A DNA stretch of 26,141 bases from contig JADGIG010000062.1 in assembly GCA_018985235.1 (NCBI GenBank), positions 1 through 26,141 of the forward strand, in the 5' to 3' direction. This document shows positions 8,909 to 17,324 of this stretch, one piece after another. Every line of letters starts with the position of its first letter. Position 1 is the first letter of the stretch. The position numbers and the translations under genes were made by a program. Origin of the DNA: Sanchytrium tribonematis (Eukaryota > Sanchytriomycota > Sanchytriomycetes > Sanchytriales > Sanchytriaceae). Below the pieces are notes generated by a model that worked only from the letters and a program-made list of their open reading frames with translations, made no database searches and was not told the DNA's origin.

Positions 8909-11139
8909 CGTTTTCTTTACGTACCTGGTCGAATGCTGTTGGGGACCACTGCTTCCAAGGATCCGATTTTGGACTAAATGGTGCAAAACCCTGTGTTCTG
9001 GGAGAAACAATGGATTCGAAATTAGGCGATGCGGATGGAAATATATTAAGAGGGCTTGCTGGTTGTTGCATTGCTGAAATTGCTGCAACATGCGCAGCTG
9101 CATAAGCATGTTGAATGTACCGGTGACCTGGTGCTTGTGAAGCATTTAAATTATTCATAACTTGTTGTACACGCTCTTGTAAAACACGATTTTCTTCTGG
9201 GTCGGCAATGGAATTAAGAACGCGTTGCACGAATGGTGCCCCGTACATTTGGTCGGATAATATGTCCTCCAAAATAAGGTATTCTTGAACATTCATACTT
9301 CCAGGAGTTACTGTAGTTGCAAAGAATAACTCTTTAAGAACCATCTGCCGAGCATCAGGGTCCTGAGACTGTTGAACTATTTTGAAAACAATCTGAGATG
9401 CCAATTTGTGCGTGCAAAGTTGGACCAAATGAGATACTATTTGAGGAGCGACTACTCTGTATCTTCCAGGCAAATTTGAAGAATCTAGTAGCCAATTAAC
9501 CAGTAAAATTCCATTAGGATTAGTTGAAAGTGTTAATACACTTCTAATTATAGCTAAAGCGACATGCTTCTTCTGTTTCATTTCTGCGTATTGTGAGTCG
9601 AGACAAGCTCTCATAGCTCTTGCTCCAAATCGACTTTGTCCAAGATCCAAGCATCTAGTATGCATTGCGTCATAAACAAATTGATTTTTAGAAGCACCTA
9701 ATCTTAAACAACATTGAACAACATAATTTCCAAACTAAATGAAATATAATTACTTGATCAATCATAAGCGGCGGAGTATACGCTTTAACTGCATTGCATA
9801 AAGCATCCATCTGCTCTGGAGTATCTGCTATATCTATTAGCTTTTGAACCACCCAGGTACCATGTTTGTGTGCACCCAATGTGGCAAAGTATGGTGCTAA
9901 AGATTTGATAATACGGAGTCTCTTTTCATTTGATCCCTTCAAAGCCAATTTTTGAACTATTGTGTTGCCAATATAATCAGCAGATAAAACTAAGACATCA
10001 TCTATTAATTCTTTATAAATAAATTCGTAATCCCTTTGCGTGTGATTACTGTCAAGTTTTCTCCTATACTCGCGAAGTTTGCTTTGATCTAGTTTTTTGA
10101 ATTCTGGAAGAGAAGGTAAAACGTCTTTGAATTCATCTTGCTGGCCTCTGAAATCTCCGAATCCAGATGGCGCCACCAATGGGGAAACTATGCTCTGATC
10201 TGTTCCCAAATCTTTTGGAATGTTTGGTTGGATTCTATTTTGGTAAAATGTCAAAGGCGTCATAACCCGAGGTGAAAAACTTGCACTTTGCGAAGAGTAC
10301 GAATTAGGCGACATAGGCTGAATTGTTGTGTTCAATTTCAAAGCACCTCGAATTGGAGATGAGACAATTGGCTCAGCTGATTTTGGAGACTTCGCGAAGC
10401 CGATTTTAAGGGTAACACCAAAAACTTCAGTGTTGTTCAATGATTTTTTAGCAATCAATGCGTCTTCCTCTTTTACAAAATTTACGAAACCACAATTTTT
10501 GTTTGTCAAAACACGACAGCTTTCAACATTTCCATACGGTGAGAATACAGTGTGAAGCATTCCAACGGAAACAGTCGCTGGTAAATTTCCGACATATAAT
10601 GACCTGCTTGAAACTACTGAATGATCGCTCTCGATTGCTTTCCCATAAGAAACACTGACTTTAATGGTATTTCCATCACTTAAATTAATGGATCCATTTT
10701 TGTCCAATTGGTCTTTTGCTGTAACAGCGTCTTGCGAGTTAACAAATGCAATTTGCATCAAGCTTTCTTTCTTGCGGTATGTCTCCAACTTATAGTTTCC
10801 AAATGCTCCAAGAACGACGGGACTTAATTCAGACTTGTCCATTGCTTCAATTATTAAAAACCGGGAAGCTTTTTCATTTGCTTCTAAATCTCCAAAACCC
10901 AACGTTTTTGTTGGAGTAACGGGTTCTTCGGTATCTATGTTTAATTTTTTAGTGTCCAAACCGAGTAATGACATAGTTGTTTGTGCGTGCATATAATCAT
11001 CCATTAATTTGTCTTTGAATGAACCTTCAACTGCTGACATGGGACCAGTGTGTGGGCGATGCGTCTTTTTTATGTCGTTATCATCTCTTGTTGTCTTTAA
11101 CGCAGCAGCGAAAGATTTTTGAGTATTTTGGGAAGACAT
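8895..11139 (-). CDS. Jsn1/Puf1-type RNA-binding protein: two RRMs plus Pumilio repeats (two exons)
   Basis: Exons are 11139-9754 and 9734-8895, joined by a 19-nt intron, giving 741 aa. RRM1 lies at about residues 93-166. RRM2 at about 179-251 has clear RNP motifs (LYVGNL and NCGFVNF). A Pro/Ser-rich linker follows, then Pumilio repeats from about 370 to 670, with DYIGNTIVQKLA, HKHGTWVVQKLI, DQFGNYVVQCCLRLG (spanning the splice junction), QSRFGARAMRACLDS, PNGILLVNWLLD and HKLASQIVFKIVQ. RRM plus PUF is the architecture of fungal Puf1/Jsn1 and Puf2, which bind mRNAs for membrane and mitochondrial proteins. The tail after the repeats is Gln/Ala/Pro-rich. An ATTGG (reverse CCAAT) lies 54 bp upstream of the ATG. 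Confidence 0.9.
9735..9753 (-). other. 19-nt spliceosomal intron in the PUF gene
   Basis: On the coding strand GTAATTATATTTCATTTAG, phase 0, after the Asp-Gln codons of a Pumilio repeat. Splicing creates the canonical DQFGNYVVQ motif; unspliced, the frame is lost within 21 codons. Confidence 0.93.
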
Positions 11140-11192
11140 AAGATGGCTCTCCAGTACGCGTTTACAATAAAAGTGGATTTATTAACTTTGTG

Positions 11193-11197
11193 ATTGG
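11193..11197 (-). promoter_or_regulatory. CCAAT-box candidate upstream of the PUF gene
   Basis: CCAAT on the coding strand, 54 bp upstream of the PUF ATG, in the 264-bp spacer between the PUF and NOP15 genes. The rest of the spacer (11140-11403) shows no convincing gene; a CTTTATATATT stretch (about 11222-11234) also lies on the coding strand. Confidence 0.25.
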
Positions 11198-11403
11198 CCA
11201 TTTTATCATTTTTTATTGGAATATATAAAGGCAATGAATCAACAGCTTGCAAGCAATATTGCTTCCCTTACATTGGTGAGTTTTTGTCTTTCCAAATTGA
11301 AGTTGAAGTAAACATTAGCCATTGTCATGTTTCATTTTTGTTAGAAAAATTATTCATTGGTTACTAAGCCTTTCTTTAATCCTTACACTATAGCAAAAAT
11401 AGT

Positions 11404-11892
11404 TTATTTTTTTAAAGCAGATATGACAGTGGATAAGTCAACACCGTGAATAGTCTGTAAATTTTCATATTTAGATATTTTTAAAGCTCTTCGTTCTTCA
11501 CTTGTTTCTAACTTTCTTTTACTCTTAAAGGTGGACACTCTTTTTGACTTCATTTTTCTTACATTATACTGTTTAAACAAGCCATCATGGATTTCATCGT
11601 CAGTTAAAATTTGACATTTAAGAACACGATCTCCCAGAATATAATTGTTCATAGTTTCCGCAGCAATTTCAGCAACTTTGTCTTCTTCAAAGCAAATCCA
11701 GCCATAGTGTCTAGACTTTAAAGTCTGTGGATTTCTAGCCACTTTAACTTTTAAAACTTTACCAAACTGACTGAAATAACTTTTAAGAGCTGAGTCTTCA
11801 AATCCTTTGGGAAGGTGTGAAATAAACATTACAGCATGTTTTTTTTGAGCAGCGAAAGGATTGTCATTTAAAGTGTCAATCGCAACAGTCAT
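11404..11892 (-). CDS. NOP15: NOP15/NIFK-family nucleolar RRM protein
   Basis: Nucleolar RNA-binding protein needed for 60S subunit assembly (yeast Nop15, human NIFK). A single RRM at about residues 20-97 has RNP2 VMFISHLPKGF and RNP1 RHYGWICFEE. The family-specific sequences around it are the GFEDSALKSYFSQFGKVLKVKVARN stretch (split here as GFEDSALKSYFSQFG, KVLKVKVARN) and AETMNNYILGDRVLKCQIL. A basic C-terminal tail (MKSKRVSTFKSKRK) follows. The length of 162 aa suits the family's minimal form. The stop TAA is inside AATAAA (11403-11408, reverse strand). It diverges from the Tim17-family gene across 148 bp. Confidence 0.88.
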   Translation of the reverse strand: MTVAIDTLNDNPFAAQKKHAVMFISHLPKGFEDSALKSYFSQFGKVLKVKVARNPQTLKSRHYGWICFEEDKVAEIAAETMNNYILGDRVLKCQILTDDEIHDGLFKQYNVRKMKSKRVSTFKSKRKLETSEERRALKISKYENLQTIHGVDLSTVISALKK

Positions 11893-12040
11893 TCCTTGTT
11901 AGATCCTTTAAATTGAAAGTTCCGAAAATAAATTTTACAGTCATTATTATCCAAGGTATTATCGTTCATAAAAAATCTATTAGTCCTGATACGTTCAACT
12001 AATTCAAATGTGTAAATTTGAGGAAAATCCGTGAAACTTC

Positions 12041-12535
12041 ATGACCACACTTTCTTCTCCATTTGCCCGCGCCAAAAAGGACAGCGTAATGAATGCCGTT
12101 CTAAATCCAAATCTAGAAAATTTCTTTACAGTCAGTTTCTTTGGGGCCGCAGTTGGCACTGGAATTGGCGTCTTTAAGCAATTAAATAATCCTGGACTTA
12201 CAAATTTTCCTGGAAAAATGATAACACGATATACATTAAAATATGGAGGGTTTGGCGCTGCAATTATGGGTGCACAAATGCTAACTTCTAATATAACGGA
12301 CAATGCTCATGTTATATTTGGTGCTGGGCTTTTTGCTGCTGGTCTTTTTCTGGGTGTGAGAAAAGGACAATTAGCAAATGGAATTGCTTATGGTGTGTCG
12401 TTTGGATTTAGCGGCTTGACATGCAGCTACTTCATGACAGAAGAGTGGTTGGATGGTAGATACCAAAAAACTGCTTTTCTTGGCGATTTGCAAAAGCATC
12501 AACAAGTTAGAGAACATTACTCTAATAAAATATAA
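12041..12535 (+). CDS. Tim17/22/23-superfamily protein, NDUFA11-like
   Basis: A 164-aa mitochondrial-type membrane protein with about four Gly/Ala-rich segments: VSFFGAAVGTGIGVF, LKYGGFGAAIMGAQML, HVIFGAGLFAAGLFLG and GIAYGVSFGFSGLTC. Spacing and small-residue packing match the Tim17/Tim22/Tim23 superfamily. The order (soluble N-terminus, the central R-Y-x-x-K-Y-G-G-F before the second TM, short polar C-terminal tail) is most like complex I accessory subunit NDUFA11/B14.7 (21.3b in Neurospora). It could instead be a Tim22-like translocase or a peroxisomal Pmp24 relative. It converges on the SAP30-like gene, with 15 bp between stops and AATAAA signals on both strands (12542-12555). Confidence 0.6.
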   Translation: MTTLSSPFARAKKDSVMNAVLNPNLENFFTVSFFGAAVGTGIGVFKQLNNPGLTNFPGKMITRYTLKYGGFGAAIMGAQMLTSNITDNAHVIFGAGLFAAGLFLGVRKGQLANGIAYGVSFGFSGLTCSYFMTEEWLDGRYQKTAFLGDLQKHQQVREHYSNKI

Positions 12536-12541
12536 ATTGAA

Positions 12542-12555
12542 AATAAACATTTATT
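12542..12555. terminator. Back-to-back poly(A) signals AATAAACATTTATT
   Basis: AATAAA on the top strand (12542-12547) for the Tim17-family gene and AATAAA on the bottom strand (12550-12555) for the SAP30-like gene, separated by 2 bp. The latter contains the SAP30 stop codon. Confidence 0.55.
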
Positions 12556-12733
12556 GTGATCTGCTTTTATATATAAAGTCAATTAAACAGTCCATTTCAT
12601 TTACTTCTTGCTGTGCAAAATGTTGCTTAACAGAAATTAGTAAATTTATCCGACTTGGCTTTTCTGGTAAAGGTAAATTAAATACAGTCATATATTGCAA
12701 TAGTTCAGGTGTTGATAACCTAGAAAAGTCCAT
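12551..12733 (-). CDS. Minimal SAP30-like Sin3-binding protein, 60 aa
   Basis: The whole protein is essentially a SAP30 Sin3-binding domain: MDFSRLSTPELLQYMTVFNL, then a Pro-rich turn (PLPEKPSR), INLLISVKQHFAQQEVNE and CLIDFIYKSRSQ. The pattern L..L..Y...FNL..P...+..L...V..HF..Q.VNE...L..FIY is that of SAP30/SAP30L, which tethers Sin3 histone-deacetylase complexes. SAP30 proteins are normally about 200 aa; the N-terminal zinc/DNA-binding part is absent. The start is the first ATG; an in-frame TTG 21 bp upstream is not used as a start here. It is in tandem after the 576-aa gene, with 32 bp between that stop and this ATG. No splice site was found that would attach an upstream exon. Confidence 0.75.
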   Translation of the reverse strand: MDFSRLSTPELLQYMTVFNLPLPEKPSRINLLISVKQHFAQQEVNEMDCLIDFIYKSRSQ

Positions 12734-12765
12734 GAACGATCTGGAGTGTTTCAAAAGGACAAGAT

Positions 12766-14496
12766 TTATTGTTTGTTATCCCGCAAATAAACAGCCTGCT
12801 CTTGCTGAAGAAACTCAATGGCTTTCAAAGAATCGTGGGAAGAACAAAATAATTCTTGTGGTAGCTTGGGAAATTCAAATTTTGATGGAAAGAATCTAAA
12901 TTCCAAAAAATGTTCCACCTCGCTTATGAAATAAGAAAAAGAATTTCGAGTACGCTCAAAAAATAGCTGATCAAAACCGGGTCCATTATTAATTGTCAAA
13001 TATTGGATGGTTTTTAAGAAAGGAGTCTGTGTATTAGAATGTGGTTGTTTACGACTTAAAAGTTCAGACCTAATCTTTTCGACAATAATATTTTCCACAA
13101 AGTCAAATTTTGACCCCAAGACTACGGGACTCAGAGTCAAAGCACTGTATGTAATTTCTTTTGCAGAATTGAGGTCAAAAAGTTTTTCAGAGCAAACACC
13201 ATTTTTCAATAAAATTATGTTTATGCTAAACTTTATTCCGCATGGGTCAATTAATTCAATTAAATCTTCTTTCTTTTTGTCACTTAAAGATAATTTCTTG
13301 GGTGTTTGCTTCATTTTGGATGAATCTAAAATCGGCTTAATTGCTTTTAGCTCTTCAAATGAAAGAGTGGATGGACTTCCGATAAAGTCCATTTCTTTGA
13401 ATAGAATGTTTAACAGCTCCTCGTTTCTTGGACTTCTGAATAATTCTTTTTGGAAATACACCCATGGATGAGCCATCAATTCACAGACATAAATTTCAAA
13501 TTTTACAGCCTCGCTTGGTATGAATATATAATCCGATGACTCTAATATAAAAGAATTCTGTTCCTTGTCATGATTGAAAAATACAATTTTAAATTTCATT
13601 TTTGTTAAAAATTTAAAGTCAACTGTCATGACAATATCCACAGGCGAGCTAGCCCATGAGATTCCAAACTCGCAAATTTTCCCTTGACAAACAGGCATGT
13701 AAAATCCATTAATCTTTAGGCATTCACACAAATCTTTGTCATAGACTTGGTTATTAGTAATAAATTTGCAGTTGGAAGAAGATCTCACAATATAAGAAGC
13801 GCTTCTGTGAATTCCTCTCCTTAGGTCTTCAATTTGATTAGCATGATTGAAAAGCTCTACATCTTTGTTTAAAAGCAATAAATTACCTCGTGTCTCCACA
13901 TTTTCAACATCGACAATGGAGCACTGACAACATTCAACCAAATAGTCTTCCCGCTCTATGAAGATTAGAGAGTGAGGGGGTATTTCTATATGAACATAAC
14001 TTTGTCTTTCAAATGGAATAAAAGTCTCACTATTTTCTTGAAAATAATTAACGCCGGAAAATTGTGTGCGATAAAAGTAGAGAAAACCGGGACACTCAAG
14101 AGTCTGAAGAAACTCACCTCTACAGTCACAAATTGTATCATCAGCGCCAGTTAAAAATTCTCCAAGAATAATATTTCTTAATTCATTGTTTTCTTCCAAT
14201 TGGTAATGATAAATAATTTTGTTAATTAGCAAGTATGGAAAATCATCCAAATCACAAACAGGCTTACCATCACTTAACGCAAAGTTTTGACTTATTTCAA
14301 CAAGAATGCGAGTGTCCATAAAAATTTCACTAGGATTCAAGAATTTGACAATTTCTTCCTTTTTGAATATCTCTTTTAATTTATCAAAGTTGAATAAACT
14401 ATGATTGTAGATGCCATTTTCAGCAAATTGCAAACTATCTAGAGGCTCCCATGTAATATTATCAATATTTGGGTCATTTATAAAATATTGTTGCAT
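12766..14496 (-). CDS. Unrecognised 576-aa protein
   Basis: I do not recognise this protein. It is one uninterrupted ORF with codon use like its neighbours, so it is surely a gene. It has no TM segment or signal peptide. A Cys cluster occurs at residues about 120-200 (DDTICDCRGEF, LVECCQCSIV) and again around LCECLKINGFYMPVCQGKICEFG, which could bind metal. The middle is rich in beta-type hydrophobic alternation; the C-terminus contains IELIDPCGIKFSINIILLKNG and a helical end. The stop TAA is inside AATAAA (12765-12770). It diverges from the RING gene across 176 bp. A lineage-specific nuclear or cytoplasmic scaffold is possible, but nothing in the sequence settles this. Confidence 0.75.
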   Translation of the reverse strand: MQQYFINDPNIDNITWEPLDSLQFAENGIYNHSLFNFDKLKEIFKKEEIVKFLNPSEIFMDTRILVEISQNFALSDGKPVCDLDDFPYLLINKIIYHYQLEENNELRNIILGEFLTGADDTICDCRGEFLQTLECPGFLYFYRTQFSGVNYFQENSETFIPFERQSYVHIEIPPHSLIFIEREDYLVECCQCSIVDVENVETRGNLLLLNKDVELFNHANQIEDLRRGIHRSASYIVRSSSNCKFITNNQVYDKDLCECLKINGFYMPVCQGKICEFGISWASSPVDIVMTVDFKFLTKMKFKIVFFNHDKEQNSFILESSDYIFIPSEAVKFEIYVCELMAHPWVYFQKELFRSPRNEELLNILFKEMDFIGSPSTLSFEELKAIKPILDSSKMKQTPKKLSLSDKKKEDLIELIDPCGIKFSINIILLKNGVCSEKLFDLNSAKEITYSALTLSPVVLGSKFDFVENIIVEKIRSELLSRKQPHSNTQTPFLKTIQYLTINNGPGFDQLFFERTRNSFSYFISEVEHFLEFRFFPSKFEFPKLPQELFCSSHDSLKAIEFLQQEQAVYLRDNKQ

Positions 14497-14672
14497 TACT
14501 TCTGGCCTTGAAACGTTAACAGTTTTTGCACAATTTCAGTTAGAAATCAAACATTGGATTGTTATGCGATCCACTGGTTTCGCTCCCAAAATAATTACGG
14601 TTTCTTTACTTGAATGTTGTAATTTATGGAGAATTTCGATGAAACATTTATATTTTTCGCAGATTAATTTTA

Positions 14673-15209
14673 ATGGGTAGAAGTCGCAATGTAATAGATC
14701 TCACTAGTCCTGGTGCACTGAATCGATTAAGGCCTAGAAATAATTCTAGTTCAATAAGTCGCCATAGGCCAAATACCAACAATGTTATACAACTAATATC
14801 TAATAGAAGCCCTAGAGAAATCAATCGTTTGAGACAGCAAAGAGTGCTCAGAAACAATTTTCTTTTTTACAGGTCAGGCGCAGGCTTAGATCAGGATACC
14901 ATAAATCAACTTCCCACAAGGCTCGCTGGTTCACATGATAATATTGTTGATTTAACAGAAAGTGGACTTAATGCACAAAGAGATGTGATTGATTTGACAG
15001 ATGAGAAATGGGAATGGAAATTGACAATTGCAAAGCATAAAAATAATGATAACGTTCTCGAGGAGACCTGTTCCATTTGTTTAGAACACTACAAGCGAAA
15101 TGAAAAATGTATTGAATTGAAATGTAACCATGTATTCCATAGGGCTTGTGTTAGCCACTGGCTTCAACAAAATAACTCATGCCCGTTATGCAGATGCAAA
15201 GCGGGTTGA
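14673..15209 (+). CDS. RING-H2 E3 ligase with several SUMO-interaction motifs (STUbL candidate)
   Basis: 178 aa. The C-terminal RING-H2 (about residues 133-173) has ligands C133, C136, C151, H153, H156, C159, C170 and C173, with CNHVFHRAC in the middle and W163 in the expected E2-binding position. The N-terminal part is basic, low complexity, and carries SUMO-interaction motifs of the (V/I)-(V/I)-D-L-T type: VIDLT at 7-11, IVDLT at 91-95 and VIDLT at 105-109, plus a weaker VIQLI at 38-42; the last two VDLT/IDLT motifs are followed by acidic residues. Tandem SIMs before a C-terminal RING is the layout of SUMO-targeted ubiquitin ligases (RNF4, Slx8-Rfp), which act on SUMOylated nuclear proteins. 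Only 19 bp separate its stop from the next ATG, with AATAAA in between. Confidence 0.85.
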   Translation: MGRSRNVIDLTSPGALNRLRPRNNSSSISRHRPNTNNVIQLISNRSPREINRLRQQRVLRNNFLFYRSGAGLDQDTINQLPTRLAGSHDNIVDLTESGLNAQRDVIDLTDEKWEWKLTIAKHKNNDNVLEETCSICLEHYKRNEKCIELKCNHVFHRACVSHWLQQNNSCPLCRCKAG

Positions 15210-15228
15210 AGCAATAAAGTACTGAAAC

Positions 15229-16026
15229 ATGGACAAACTTATTTATATTCCAACTTTTGCATTTGGCATATTAGCCACCAAGTCAATTCTAATAACAGCC
15301 GCACAGAATTTCCTGATATATCCTCGAATGTTCAAAAATTATGTTCCAGCAAAGCAAAACATAAGCGATTTTGTCATGAAAATTAATGAAAATTATCTTC
15401 ATTTTTACAAACTGGATAATAAAACCACCAAAAAGCTTATAATTTATTTTCATGGGAATGATGGGTATTTGCCAATGTATTCAAATGTGCTAGCGCAACT
15501 TAATATTGTTGCAAATGTAGTATCATTTGACTATAGAGGTTACGGAATATCCAAGGGTAAGCCATCTCAATATAATTTGATTCAAGACGGAAAGTCAATC
15601 ATAAGATACTTTTCTAGTTTTTATGATGAAATTTATGTTGTGGGTCACTCACTGGGCGGTTCTGTGGCAGTTCACTCAGTCGATGACAAAATTGTGAAAG
15701 GCTTGGTTTTAGAAAACACTTTTACTTCCATCAAAGACGTAGTATGTGAACTTTATCCAAAATACACAATATACCCATGGCTGGCTAATACGGCGCTTTT
15801 AAGAAGTCCCTGGAACTCAGAAAAGCAAATTTGCCAATTAAAGTTGCCAATTTTATTCGTTTCCGGTAAAAATGATGAAATAATTAGCCCTAAGCTCATG
15901 AAAAAATTATCTAAAGCTTACCAAGGTCAAAAAAAATTTGTGGAATTAGATGGCATGCATAACAACACTTGGAAGGACCCAAATTATCTAGTGGCCATTA
16001 AAAATTTTATTGAATCGCATATATAA
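15229..16026 (+). CDS. ABHD13/Bem46-family alpha/beta hydrolase
   Basis: 265-aa serine hydrolase. An N-terminal hydrophobic segment (about residues 8-30) looks like a signal anchor. The oxyanion-side motif is YFHGNDG (73-79). The nucleophile elbow is GHSLGGS with Ser141, the acid is Asp216 in SGKNDEI, and the base is His244 in DGMHNN. FDYRGYGISKGKPS and LVLENTFTSI are typical of the ABHD13/ABHD17/Bem46 group, in which ABHD17 members depalmitoylate membrane proteins; the single N-terminal anchor fits ABHD13/Bem46. The natural substrate is not predictable. The last 20 bp of the CDS overlap the end of the convergent PIN-like carrier gene. Confidence 0.9.
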   Translation: MDKLIYIPTFAFGILATKSILITAAQNFLIYPRMFKNYVPAKQNISDFVMKINENYLHFYKLDNKTTKKLIIYFHGNDGYLPMYSNVLAQLNIVANVVSFDYRGYGISKGKPSQYNLIQDGKSIIRYFSSFYDEIYVVGHSLGGSVAVHSVDDKIVKGLVLENTFTSIKDVVCELYPKYTIYPWLANTALLRSPWNSEKQICQLKLPILFVSGKNDEIISPKLMKKLSKAYQGQKKFVELDGMHNNTWKDPNYLVAIKNFIESHI

Positions 16027-17122
16027 TTCCAGTCAGTGAAGCTATCATGGTAAATGGAGCCACAGCATAGCAAATTGCAACTAAAGTAGCCATTTCTGTC
16101 GGGTTTCCATTGGGGTGAAATATTTGTGAGAATATTAAATTCATTTGCGCTACGGGTAAGCACATTGGCAGTGCTAAAACAAATTGCATCATCTTATTAC
16201 TATCAGATACTAATCCAATATAAACAAGAGCTTTGGAATATGCAACGCCTATAAATGGACAAAAAATCATTCTGAAAAAAACCACTGCAAAAATAGGAAC
16301 AAAAATTTTTCTTGGTAGCCTGGAATCTACACCAAAGCCAAAAATACGTTTTAATGCACTAAAATCTGCGTATAGCAAATTAGCTCCAAATAAAGTAATA
16401 CCCACCGGAATGGATGCACCACCGATTGTTGAAATGGTAATAAATAAAAAATGAAGATACCCACCTTCTAAGGTAAATTGATTTTTTAATGGTGTAATCA
16501 CAGCAACAATAACGCCCAAAACAATTGCTATAATATTTGGATTTCTAAGAATTAATTTTACCATAGGATTGTCCCACATACGTTTTGTTTCGACCTCTGG
16601 CTCTTCGTTCAGTTCTTTATAGTCAGACTTGATCCAATGAATTCCAAGAGTAAAGATAAAAGGGCTGGAGATTAAAAAGAATGCAGTAAAAAGAGCCAAA
16701 CCATAGTTTGCATCCCCATCTTTAAATGGCTCGGAATTCCCTATAGCGAGAATGATTGCAAACGGAGAGTCTGCCCAGTTTCCGAATGCGGTGGAATTTA
16801 TCACACCCTTTTTAAAATAAGGCGTTTGATATTTTCTGGTTGTTAAATAAATGAGCACACCGCATAAAATGTAATAACACTGAAATATAAAAGCCGTGCA
16901 TAACACCAGCCCATACTCTGTAATATTATTAGTAGATATTGAAACAATTATCTTTGAAAACATTAGGCAAGGCAAAAAATAATTGATATCAATTCTGCTT
17001 AAGTCACTCATATTCTGCTCATTATATAATTTTTTCCATTTTAAATACATGCCTAAGAGAACCATTATCAACAAGTTTATGACCGGTTGAAATGCTGACC
17101 AAATTATCGTTGCTAAATTCAT
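16007..17122 (-). CDS. Auxin-efflux-carrier (PIN-like/PILS) family transporter
   Basis: 371-aa membrane protein of the membrane transport protein family, with five TM segments, a short hydrophilic loop (about residues 170-195) and five more. Features include an N-terminal QPVINLLIMVLLGMYLKWKK, SRIDINYFLPCLMFSKI (the conserved N-x-x-x-P-x-L-x-F region), NSTAFGNWADSPFAII and the C-terminal ALPMCLPVAQMNLIFSQIF. Fungal members such as Ecm3 and YBR287W sit in the ER, and PILS proteins control intracellular auxin in plants; the substrate in fungi is unknown. The stop TAA is inside AATAAA (16006-16011) within the overlap with the hydrolase gene. It diverges from SEC12 across 202 bp. Confidence 0.88.
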   Translation of the reverse strand: MNLATIIWSAFQPVINLLIMVLLGMYLKWKKLYNEQNMSDLSRIDINYFLPCLMFSKIIVSISTNNITEYGLVLCTAFIFQCYYILCGVLIYLTTRKYQTPYFKKGVINSTAFGNWADSPFAIILAIGNSEPFKDGDANYGLALFTAFFLISSPFIFTLGIHWIKSDYKELNEEPEVETKRMWDNPMVKLILRNPNIIAIVLGVIVAVITPLKNQFTLEGGYLHFLFITISTIGGASIPVGITLFGANLLYADFSALKRIFGFGVDSRLPRKIFVPIFAVVFFRMIFCPFIGVAYSKALVYIGLVSDSNKMMQFVLALPMCLPVAQMNLIFSQIFHPNGNPTEMATLVAICYAVAPFTMIASLTGIIYAIQ

Positions 17123-17324
17123 ATTATTTTCAGCGACAGTTTTGTTTTATCCATACAATTTATTCCATTGTGTTCTGGAATAAATTAGCTAGGGGTTCGG
17201 TATTTTATTCTACATAAAAGCATATTAAACGGAATTCTGCGTTATTACAAACAATAAATCATGACGAAAGAGTGCTCTCAAAGTTTCAAAATCACAAGAT
17301 TTTTCCAACACTCCTCAGATTTAA
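17123..17324. promoter_or_regulatory. 202-bp divergent promoter (PIN-like carrier / SEC12)
   Basis: This spacer holds a perfect inverted repeat (17157-17186, listed separately), an A/T-rich TACATAAAAG stretch near 17211, and an upstream ATG at 17261 that opens a 26-codon reading frame overlapping the SEC12 start in the +1 frame. Confidence 0.4.
17157..17186. repeat. Perfect 11-bp inverted repeat with 8-nt spacer
   Basis: Arms AATTTATTCCA (17157-17167) and TGGAATAAATT (17176-17186), spacer TTGTGTTC. The right half contains TTCTGGAA, a heat-shock-element-like pair. It lies 35 bp upstream of the carrier ATG and 138 bp upstream of the SEC12 ATG. Confidence 0.75.

Noticed and set aside
8783..9145. 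120-codon bottom-strand frame overlapping the PUF 3' exon
   Set aside because: Over most of its length it is a shadow of the PUF coding frame; only its last 40 codons are considered, as a doubtful exon of the histone-fold/zinc-finger gene.
11233..11311. 25-codon top-strand frame starting ATGAATCAACAG in the PUF/NOP15 spacer, and a 27-codon bottom-strand frame
   Set aside because: Too short, no recognisable motif, and no 19-nt intron extends either convincingly.
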